Shown here piece after piece: positions 28,301-38,179 of a DNA stretch of 64,000 nucleotides (its first letter is position 1; each line of letters opens with the position of its first letter). The translations under genes and the position numbers were made by a program. The stretch spans positions 11,777,501-11,841,500 of the forward strand of contig JAKNDB010000068.1 of NCBI GenBank assembly GCA_024305405.1, given 5' to 3'. The notes under the pieces were generated by a model. That model searched no databases and was not told the origin of the DNA. It saw only the letters and a list, made by a program, of their open reading frames with translations. This DNA is from Dirofilaria immitis (taxonomy: Eukaryota; Nematoda; Chromadorea; Rhabditida; Onchocercidae).

Positions 28301-28694
28301 TTTTATTATTATATTAAATTAAAAATCATTTATCATAATTTCCACATAATTCTTGTTTGTTTCATTTTTCAAATCGAATAAAATATTCCGCGCAAAGTAT
28401 TCCAAATCCAAAATAAAATATAACAAAAATTAACAAATTCAAGGCGGATTTTTTCTTTGATTTCAATTTGTTCAAATAATTTTAAAGTAAATTTTTATAT
28501 TTCAGCTAATGGAAATAATGAATGAAATCAATCTTGTCTTGCAACATTGCAGTTGGTGTGATAAAAGCTTCATTTATGAAGAACGAATTATACCAAATCA
28601 TCATAGATTAGTCGATCAAAACAATATATCAATGAATGAATTATCGTCATCTGATGATCTCTATCATGATGATATCATCGAGGCACGCTTTTAA
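25334..28694 (+). CDS. Helical protein, tentatively a highly divergent 14-3-3-like protein
   Basis: Exons: 25334-25479, 25996-26098, 26951-27108, 27207-27306, 27427 to about 27469, 27550-27677 and 28506-28694, about 289 residues. An acceptor (AAGCAG) lies 5 nt before the ATG. The first 60 residues can be laid almost gap-free on helices A-C of 14-3-3: LIEIAYHAFNNENYAKC..., then LSPILMDLCHKSYKKVI against the family's LSNEERNLLSVAYKNVV. The end (NEAKHEFNTM, then LMEIMNEINLVLQ) resembles helices H-I, and an acidic Ser-rich tail follows. The middle is not recognisable, and the family's RR and RY phosphate-binding residues appear absent. The frame breaks at the A run 26027-26031, where one more A restores both frame and phase. 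The junction 27469/27550 is also out of phase. That it codes is fairly sure; the family is a guess. Confidence 0.6.
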
Positions 28695-29904
28695 ATATCA
28701 TTTCCAATCATTAGTTTCATAATTTTCTTTTTCTCATAAAAAAGAAAATGCAAATAAATGAAAATTTTTAAAATAAAATATTGTTTCTAAAAATAAATGG
28801 AACAAATTTTCTAAATGCAATTTTACTAACAATCCCATATTCAGTATGTTATAAATTCAATTAAACATATATTCTATCTATTCGAAATTTAAACAATAGA
28901 TGATAAATTAAATTTGAGATAATATCATTCTTGACAAATTGGGAATTAAATTACAGTTTGCTGTATATTTTTATTGTTTAATTATAAATGAAAATATATG
29001 TGAGAAACAGAAATAAACAAATTGAACAGTTAAACAAATAATCGAAATAAAGCGAAACAACATTTCACATAAGTGATGTATATTTCTAATAATAACTTTT
29101 GCTGCAATAACTTTATTTTATTGTTTCAGCAAAATTTTCTTTCCCCATTATGATATTTTACATGGTAAAATATATTAAACGATAAATGTTAAATCTTGAA
29201 TGTCAAATACGAAATGTTAAATAACTACAACTAATAATATATCTAATTTGATATTATAGTTGATAAAAATTTTTAATCAAATCTTCTCTTCTTTATGTTT
29301 TGCAAATTTCGTTACTTTTATTCATTTTCACAAAAATTTATTAGAAGTTCTGCTAATCTTAATTAGTATCATATAGGAATTAAATTGATGATACGCTTAA
29401 ATAATTTAATATTGCTAATAATAATTGATAATATTGTTATTACAGTATCATTTCTATCTTTTATATAATCATTTTAGATATTATATCGATTTAATATATA
29501 CCATTCATGTGATATTTGCTTCACAAATTAATTAAGTGATTTAATTTACAAATCATTAAAGTATTTAATTTATACATTGATTAAGTGACAAGAAGATTAC
29601 CATGATGATATAGAGCAGTAAAAAGTTGAAATTTTTCATCACCAATAATTATTCTTTCTAGCTGAAATATTCAGTTTACTTACGTGAAAAACATTCGGAA
29701 ATATGATCATATCACATAAAATGAATTGTTCATATCTTATATTTTGTAAACAATATGTTAAGCTTATTTATCATTTCTAAAATTTGCATATTAATGACAC
29801 TATGATCAAGGATCAACGATAGATAATTTTCAATATCATAAAAAGATTAAATATGACAAGCAAATAAAAATGAGATTAAAAAAATGACACCTTCAATTAT
29901 TATT

Positions 29905-30051
29905 TTGCAGTATTGTTTCGAAAATTCAAATTTCCGAAAAATAATTTTTCAGTTGAAAATTTCAATTTTCAAAATACAAAATTGCCTCGCCAAAAAAAAG
30001 TAATAAAGTGATAATTATTGATAATGCATTTTTTTCGAAACAATACTGCAA
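29905..30051. repeat. Foldback (inverted repeat) with 20-bp perfect arms
   Basis: TTGCAGTATTGTTTCGAAAA at 29905-29924 returns as its exact reverse complement at 30032-30051, with a 107-nt AT-rich spacer. Size and form fit a small foldback or MITE remnant. No flanking target duplication was clear. Confidence 0.6.
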
Positions 30052-30199
30052 TAATAAATGACGATGGCTTTGGCGTGATCGATAGTTGCTTCAGCTTGAT
30101 CAATAACTGCTATCACTTGATCGTCGACTCGTCGTCGTCAAATTGTTCCTCAAACTTCATTGATGATTGAATTGGTAATAAACCGAGACAAATTCTAAA
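30045..30199 (-). other. Coding-like island, strand uncertain
   Basis: Distinctly higher G+C than its surroundings. On the minus strand TTTTTAG at 30200 opens a frame with MKFEEQFDDDESTIK, and a second frame continues VIAVIDQAEATIDHAKAIVI after a one-base break at an AA pair. The plus strand also has a 37-codon open stretch, so orientation and reality are unsettled. Confidence 0.25.
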
Positions 30200-30428
30200 C
30201 TAAAAAATTTTCAAAATCATTTCTAATATTATTGAATTCATCGAACTATTGAATGGGTAATTATCATAGAAATTAGTATCATGTTTAAATCATTCTCCAA
30301 ATTATGTCTTATTTATATAGATTATCTTTTGAATTGAAAAAAATTAACATTTTTCCTTAGCAATAAAAAAATCGATAATAATTCAAATTGAACATTTATA
30401 AAATCAAATAAATGTACAATATTTTTGT

Positions 30429-30545
30429 CAGTAATAACAATAACAATAACATAACAATAATAATAACAGTAGCAATAATAATTACAGTAACAACAATAAT
30501 AACAATAACAACAATATAACAATAATCATAATAATAATAATAAAT
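30429..30545. repeat. Imperfect TAA/CAA trinucleotide repeat
   Basis: Runs of AATAAC, AACAAT and ATAATA units. Long open frames across it, rich in Y, I and C or V, are by-products of the repeat. Confidence 0.8.
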
Positions 30546-30838
30546 TAATCTTTCGGCAACGAAATGTCTTATGAATATCAAAACAAGCGTTACAAAATAC
30601 TTCTGCTACTGTAATTTCGACGATAAAAGTAAGAAGAATGATAATGATAAGGATAACAATTAGTGCATAATATACGACACTAAACAATATCACTCTATTG
30701 CAAATGATATATGCGATGATGATATAATATTGATTAATCACTGATTTTAAAATATGATAAGAATGATATGATATTTATAAAGATCAAAGAATTGTAAAAG
30801 TTTATGTTTGGACTATGTTCAAATAAAATGTTATTTAA

Positions 30839-30874
30839 ACAAATATTAGAATATTTTAATATTCTAATATTTGT
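30839..30874. repeat. Perfect 17-bp palindrome arms with 2-nt centre
   Basis: ACAAATATTAGAATATT is followed after TT by its exact reverse complement. It could form a cruciform or hairpin. It is not near a recognised gene end. Confidence 0.7.
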
Positions 30875-31174
30875 CTTAATTATGGTTTAATAAAATTTTT
30901 AGTGTATTAAGGTTTTTAACAATTTTATACTTTTATTCTAATGAATTTTCATTTTTTTAATTCGATATTCGTAAATAAATAACTTAGCAAAATTATTCTT
31001 TCTCCTATACGTAAATTAGTAAGTAAACAAATGTAACATGAAATTTATTCAACAAATATTAATGACAATGATTTATTTTTTCTATATTATCGATTAACAA
31101 TTTACATTTATTTATTTCTATTTCTATCAATTTTTACAATTCATAAAAATTGTAAAACAAAAATTTAATCATAC

Positions 31175-31225
31175 CTATAGTCGTTGAACTAACTGCTCCC
31201 GCTTGAACGTCGAGATGAATTTGAG
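31175..31225 (-). other. Possible 51-nt exon
   Basis: On the minus strand ATCAG precedes and GTATGA follows a segment open in one phase, reading QIHLDVQAGAVSSTTI. The plus strand is also bounded by AG and GT but has stops in all frames. No partner exon was found. Confidence 0.25.
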
Positions 31226-31733
31226 CTGATCACGTGAATTATTAAATTATGCGTAAATAAACAAAAGTAAAATGAATCCAACATTAGCTAAATAGTAACA
31301 TAAAAATTTAGCAAATAGCGAGCGATATACACTCATCCATTTCTATTTTCATCATTCTATGCTATCGATCCATCTATCGTTGATAGAATAAAGGTGTGTT
31401 TATGTATCGATCGAACGTTTAGATTTGGTTGGCATTGCTGTCGGTGACTTTTTCATTTTATTCATTTTTTTATTCATTTTAAAACTTTATTTCATTAATA
31501 GAATTATCGAAATTTTTAATCAATTTTATTTTTTTAGGAATTAGAGTTAATTAATCAAGCAATTAATTGGACTTGATAAATGATAATTAAGTGATAAGAT
31601 TTGATGGAATTAATAAATTATATAAAAGATAATTTTAAACTTTTCCAATTCTTTTTATTCGTTTTCTTTTAAATGAAAGCATACAAATTAAAGAATTTTT
31701 TTGCGAGAAAAATTATTATTATTATTATTATTG

Positions 31734-31736
31734 TTT

Positions 31737-31777
<41 letters not shown>

Positions 31778-31810
31778 ATTGTTGTTGTTGTTATTGTTGT
31801 TGTTGTTTTT
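31734..31810. repeat. GTT microsatellite
   Basis: About 25 GTT units with a few ATT interruptions. It makes artificial poly-Val and poly-Thr frames on the two strands. Confidence 0.9.
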
Positions 31811-31947
31811 TTGATTATTTTATTATTTTTTGTATTTAAATTATTTAAATCATTTGACAAATAAATAGGATAATGTATTGTTTAATTAATGATTTTAATA
31901 TAAATTTTATTAAAATTAATAAAAATGATTAATTAGATGATATTTGG

Positions 31948-32097
31948 CTAAAAAAAAGGAATGTTTGAATATGGCAAAAATTCATCATTTGGCTTCTTTC
32001 GCTCATACAATCTTTCTATCATTGGATTAATCCATTTCCGGTCGAGAAAATTGCTCGACAACAGCAAGTTTGTTCTTAAAAACTTAATGCTTAAAAG
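31948..32097 (-). other. Possible terminal exon, product unknown
   Basis: A minus-strand frame of 49 codons ends in TAG at 31948-31950 and reads SSNFLDRKWINPMIERL, then YERKKPNDEFLPY. This varied, charged composition is unlike surrounding junk. An acceptor (TTTTTAAG) lies inside its upstream end. Upstream exons were not found in 32.1-34.6 kb, so it could be an isolated or decayed exon. Confidence 0.3.
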
Positions 32098-32355
32098 TTA
32101 TTTTAAAAAATTTAATTCGTGTCATTCAATATGATATTAATTCTCGACGAAATTTATTGAGATAAACAGATAAAAATGTATTATACATTGTATGGTTTTA
32201 TCATTCAAAAAATTTATCAATGATTCATGCAATATTATCTATTGTTGATTTATATTTTTATTTTCCCATCATGAATATTTCCGATATTTCCAATATATTG
32301 TTTTAAAATTAAATACCATATCTCAAATAATATTTTCATATACATCAAAACTACA

Positions 32356-32484
32356 GGTAAAAAGGGGTATGCTAAATTAAGCAAAGAAAAAGGTAGCGAA
32401 AAACGACATCGAGATTATGCGGGCAATTCAAAATTATGGAAACAACATATGTCTCGACCTGCTCCACGAAAACGTCGTGCATAA
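32356..32484 (+). other. Possible terminal exon of a basic protein
   Basis: CTACAG at 32350-32355 precedes a frame reading GKKGYAKLSKEKGSEKRHRD, then LWKQHMSRPAPRKRRA and a TAA stop. The basic tail resembles the ends of nucleolar proteins, but I recognise no family. It could be a distal exon of the 14-3-3-like gene or of an unseen gene. The opposite strand also has an open frame here. Confidence 0.3.
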
Positions 32485-34653
32485 ATAGAGGTGGGATACA
32501 TATTGTTCGATAAATTTTCAAATTATTTATTTCTGATAAAAAATGATTTCGTTTCTCTTTTTTCTCGTACAATTACAATTAAAAATAATCCAAAATAGTT
32601 AAAAATTTTGATAAATGTTTGATAATCATTTCATTTCAATTTTTCAATAAAATTCAATTTAAAATAGTTTTAAATCACTTAATTTTGTTAATATTGTTAT
32701 CATTGATATAATACAAATGTATATTTTATTATTTTTTCTTCATGTTTTTACATACTATACCATATTTTTTCATATATTTTGTTTTTGTAATAAATATTTA
32801 TAGTGAATGGATGAATAAAATCATTTTTAATCATTAAATTAACATAAAAAAGAAGTTAAAATAGGTTTTAAAAAAATTTACCATTAGCAATTGTCTGTTT
32901 TAGTTGGGTATTTTAAATAGAAAAAAATTCCTGAATTCGTTCATTTTACTGATAACTTATCAGTAGGCAATTTTTCGATTATTGAAATGAATTAATGTCA
33001 AAATTTTATAGAATTCATAAATTTATCTCAAATAAATTCAGCGAAGAATCCTGTATTTCGTACTCTTTTGAATCTTCATTTTTAAGTTCTATATTCTTTT
33101 AAATTTTGTCAAGTTCCAAATTGGCAAGTTCCAATTCCATATTTCATACTTTGAATTTATTCACTTAACATTAGCAGAGACAAAAATTACTAGTCTATCC
33201 AGTAGAACTGAAATAACTTGTTTAAAATCTTATCTCTCCCTTTCTCTCTGTCCCTCTCTCTGTCCTCCCTCTTAAAAAGCTTCTTTTTGGAAAAAAGCCT
33301 GGCATTAGTAAAACATAGAAAGAATGGCTGAAAATTAAATTTATCTTGGAAATGAAATATAAAAATCTGAAACGATAAAATCAATAATATATAATAGAAT
33401 TGTTCCACCATTGTTATCAATAATGATATAATACTGCTCGATCCCACAATATCAATTATTCCCTTAATTTTTATTTCCAAATAGAAATTCCTTTTTTCCC
33501 AATTTCCTCTGAGATAAACATATCATATTATATATATATCATATCATCAATAATAGATCTTAATTGTGTATAATTGAACAATGCAAAATTTGAGTTTTAA
33601 TTTTAAAAAAGATATAAAGCAAAAAAAAATAATCCTCGATAAACAATTGAATTATATGAAAATATATAAATATTCTTTTCTGTTTCATATTTGATTTAAA
33701 AAAAGAAAAAAACAAAAATAAATATGAAATTATTTTGTTTATATTCTCAAATTAAAATATCTAATCCTTTATATATATTGATGTCATATGATTATTAAAT
33801 TATGTTACTGAAATATTATTCTTTATTTTGCATAAAACAATATAAAATCAATTCTGTTCAATTGTAATATTAAAAAGAACCATAAAATTTAGAGAAATTG
33901 TAAATCTAAAAGAACCGTAAAACAATGGGATTATACCAACTTCGATGCTTTTTGAAGGTACCGTAATTTATAATTCAAATAATAAAGAAAAAAAGGCAAA
34001 TATTTGAGCTTTCAATTAGGTGAATAAGCAGAGACGAAGTGAAATGAGAAAATAAGTAAGCGAAAAAGATTTGATAAAAGATAATGGAATAAGTGATTAA
34101 ACAATATATCAATAAAACAATATCTGTGGAATGTATAAGGAATTATTAATTAATTTCAAAAATTGGAATGATTTTTTTTGTAGCTAATATTTCTAAACCA
34201 TTAAAAAAATTGTTTCATTTTGTTTCAAAATAAGGAAAAATTTCTTTAAATAAAATATTTCCATTGAAATATTTTAGATATTCATAAAACATAATCCATA
34301 ACTGAAAGAATATTTCATCTAAGGCTACAAATGATGAGCATAGATTTCATTTATGAAAGAGAAATAATAATTATAACTATCAAATATATATTATGTAAAA
34401 TGAATGTGCAATTGCTATAATTTCTCTATGATAGATTTAATGCTTGCTCTATCATACATTGATATATGATTGTCATTTGGACGATACTAAAAAACAGTGG
34501 AATGTAAATGAGATTAATTTAAATGTAAATAAAAATCCAACAACGATAAACGATAGAATGACTTTGATTTGCATATATGTAGGAGGATTATTTGCACAAA
34601 AGCAAATACGAAAAAATATTTTCGACAAATTTCAATCCGATCTTTACAATACA

Positions 34654-37600
34654 TTAACATTTCATCCATTCTATACCACCAGCAGGTCGACTCCAAAATA
34701 ATACTTCCAAATCAGGTTTTTGGTATCAAAAAGGGCAACAGCGCAACCACCCCAACCAGCCCCTGTAAGTCGTGCACCTAATGCACCATTCTGCAAACAT
34801 TTTTCCACCTAAAATATGAAAAATAATTAATTGACAGAAAATACATAAAATAACTTTACGTCTATCACAACATCAGCAATCAGTCTTACCGTTAATGATT
34901 GACAAGATGCGCTTTGTCAATATTTTAATTAGAATTTAATGAATTATTAACTGTTTGAATTACTATAAAAAAACTAACCACTCGATCCAGTTTATCACAA
35001 GAACATTCGAACAATTCCTTACAACTAATATGGCTATCGTTCATTAATTTTCCCATCTCTTTACATTACCATTTTTACATGCTTCATGAAATAAACGAAC
35101 TCGATCAGCTTCCATGTAAACATGTTTTGCCCGTTGTGCCAATTTAAATGTTTTCACTGCAAATATTCGAATAAAAATACCAAAAGATTTATGTAAAATA
35201 AATTTTAAGTATTTAGATCCAATGCCTAAAGTTGTATAAGGCATGTATCCTTTGCTTTATTATTCCTTAGCCAGTATAACGAAGAAGTTATTTCAGTATT
35301 GAAACTTGCATTATATTTCAATCAGATCTACTGTATTCCTTTAGCAAATTAAAAAAATTGATTTGATTGATAGAATGAATACTGACAAGCAAATACAAAT
35401 ATTTTAACAAAAATATGTAATATGTAAAAATACAAAATGCATTATTTTTTCACATTTCATGTATGTGTAATGTGGTGCATCCATTATATTTATAAGTTAA
35501 AGATATTAGCACTTTAATAATGATTCATTTTACTTAACAATATAAATATATCATTAGTTGCAATACCGTATATTAATAAACTAGTTATTATACAATTTAC
35601 AATATGACAAATGCAAAAATGATATATAAATAAGATTATATCATTAAGAAATTTCATGAATGTTATTTGAAACTTATAATCCATTTTTTAACTTTACTTC
35701 ATTCTATTGTGTCTTAAGAAAATAAATATAAATAAATAAAATAAATAAGAAAAAAAATAAAAATAAATTGTAAATCACAGAGACAGACTGGATTCAGATT
35801 CTCGTAAGATATGATTAAATAATATAGTAAATCCTCAATTGCCTAACATTTTATCCTATTTTATTTCAAGCTGTTTATTTTAATTTCAATAAATAAATTT
35901 CGCATTTTTTAAATTTTTTCTAAAGTTTATATTTTAAATTGTAAACTAACTATGCTGAGTGTTCGTCGTAAGTATTGTTTCTTTGAAAATTTCATTCGTT
36001 ATATCCAGTAATCTAAGTGCGTCGTCTTTAGTATAAGTAGCAATATGCAACACTTTCTCTACCACAGAAATCATTTCTTGTGCAGTTTTCCGCAATCGTT
36101 GTGCAATCTCCCTAATGTCCGAATTTCTTTCCAATCTTTCAGTTTATAAACTTTTGCTATAATCTGAAATCAATCATATTGAATATTTTCCCACATAAAT
36201 TTTACAGAAATGCAAATAACAATAATAACTTGTTTCGGGATATAAAATTAAGTTATAATTCTATGATAGAATAAATCAATCTGTCAACAATTCTGAATTC
36301 TTCTTTCCTTTTTTAAATACTAAATTTGAGAATTAAAAATTTTTGTAAACCTGAGCTGCTAGACGACATTCTACAACACGTTCATTGTATTGAGAAGTTG
36401 CTGCTTTATTAAGCGCTTCTCCGGAATGAATCACAGCAAAGAGAGCATTTTCGGGAAGCGTAACTAATGAAAATCTGAGTGGATTGAAGTTAATAAGCAT
36501 CGCTGAGCCTTCATTAGCTAAAACTTCGATTGCTTGATCCATACCGCCACCTTCTACACCAACAAATCGCTCCACTTCTGCACACATTTCGGCAAATTCT
36601 ACCTGAAAATTCGTATTCATGAATTAGTTTTATAGTAAAATTCGATAAGCATTATAACGGTAATTACTCTCGAGAAAAATTGCATTAATTAGATTACATA
36701 ATTGATGAATGAAACAACAGGATGACACTAAAGAGATAATATATGAAATTGAAGTATGTTGGAATCACAAATTTATAATTCTACCTTACTGATAATATCA
36801 AAAGTCCTTCCCGAATATAGCAGAAGTGTTATCAAGGCCGCAGCACATACAACAGAACTGGAACTAGAAAGACCAGCGCCGGTTGGTATGGTGCCTATAA
36901 TTTGAAACTTGAGGATGAATAAAACTTAGGTTTTGAATTCATGACGAATGTAAAATTTAAAAATATATTATAGTTAGATGAAAATTGCCTTATCAGCACC
37001 CAAAATTTAAAAATATATTATAGTTAGATAAAAATTGCCTTATCAGCACCCAATTTCATTGCATTTATTAATATCGAGTTGCTTGAGATCAACTAATCGC
37101 TATCACTTTACAGATAAGACATTTGATAATACTATTCATAAAACTTTTGAAATAAATGCCTTATACCTACCATAAACCAATACATTCATGCCTTTTGGTG
37201 ATATATTTAGTCGTCTCAACGCACCTTTCCAACCACATAAAAATAATGAAACCATTCAGGTTTCTCGCTATTAATCCAGTTATCGCGAAATTTAAACGTG
37301 TGCGCTCTTTAAAAATTACAAATTTATTGACATTTCATATGCAAAATTCCAGAAAATTTTTCGAAATAAAACCTTATTTAAGAATGAAAGAAATTTTTCG
37401 AAACTTAATTCAATACCATAATAATGAAACCTTAAAACTTAATTATAACAATGAAATTTCACTAATTGAAAATCTAATTATAATAATGCATTTTTTTGCC
37501 TGAAAATCTAATTATAATAATAAAAGTTTATCTGAATGCCTGCACTGAAAAAAATAAAACTTTACTTGAAGATCTTGTTGATATTTTGAAATACAATTTC

Positions 37601-38179
37601 ATCGGCATTGTGATTTGAAGCTAAAATATACGTCGAAGCACTTATTGCCATTGGTAATACACCATAACCACTATAGTCAATATGTTCTCCTACAAAATAT
37701 AATATAAAAATATTATTTTATTATTCTCTTTGCTAATATATTAACATTTTCTGACAACTTAATTATGCAATTTAATGCTATTATAAACTAATCCATCTAC
37801 TTATACTGATAAATTTATGCATAAATAAATAAGTGCACCATTCATTCATTATTTAAATCTTAATTTAATTCATTTTTTCCATCGAATACTCATCTATTTA
37901 CAAAAAAAACTTTCAAACTTTTTCAATGTTAACAATGCAAGAGAAGTTAAATTAGTTTTTCAAATATTTCATTTATTTTAATTCGAATATTTTCAGGAAA
38001 ATTACATTGCATTTTTTTTCCGAGAAATATCATATAAAATTTAATGAAAGAATAAATTTGATTTTTTTAAGAAAGAAAAAAGGACCGATTAGATTAACTC
38101 TTCCTGGACAACGAACAATATATTTTGGATTGCAGTTGAACCGCCGCACAAATTCATACTTCAACTCATCAAGATCCAT
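34654..38179 (-). CDS. galk2: Galactokinase-family N-acetylgalactosamine kinase (GALK2 type)
   Basis: Eight exons, in order: 38179-38086, 37689-37566, 37267-37171, 36894-36785, 36602-36351, 36163-35951, 35156-34979 and 34808-34654, about 408 residues (human GALK2 458). GHMP-superfamily kinase that phosphorylates C1 of GalNAc or galactose with ATP in the cytosol. Visible motifs are [15 protein letters not shown] (sugar-binding signature, spanning an intron), the ATP loop [24 protein letters not shown] (catalytic Asp region), [15 protein letters not shown] and the glycine-rich TGAGWGGC. The start [10 protein letters not shown] follows an in-frame stop. One-base breaks occur at runs 37239-37243, 36124-36130, 35061-35063 and 34709-34711. 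Adding one base at each makes every exon phase agree and keeps homology continuous, so the gene is probably intact. The tail between GGC and SRPAGGIEW is roughly 15-20 residues shorter than in human. Confidence 0.93.
36952..37051. repeat. Tandem duplication of a 50-bp unit
   Basis: Two adjacent copies beginning AAAATTTAAAAATATATTAT and ending CAGCACCC differ at one base. They lie in an intron of the galactokinase gene. Confidence 0.9.

Larger units (their letters stand above)
28695..34653. other. Gene-poor AT-rich stretch with scattered coding-like islands
   Basis: Between the 14-3-3-like gene and the end of the galactokinase gene. It contains a foldback repeat, a short palindrome, TAA and GTT microsatellites, and four short islands of higher G+C that read as protein in one frame. 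No complete gene could be assembled. Confidence 0.5.

Noticed and set aside
31669..31864. Poly-Val / poly-Thr frames
   Set aside because: GTT microsatellite read on both strands.
33190..33480. 96-codon minus frame with an Arg/Asp/Glu tail
   Set aside because: The charged tail is a TCTCTC-type repeat read through; the rest is low-complexity hydrophobic sequence.
37156..37503. 115-codon plus-strand frame
   Set aside because: Runs antisense over a GALK2 exon and its intron; the minus-strand exon has clear family motifs.
34654..38179. Galactokinase gene as a pseudogene
   Set aside because: All breaks are single bases at short runs, splice sites and catalytic motifs are intact, and unrelated neighbours show the same defect.
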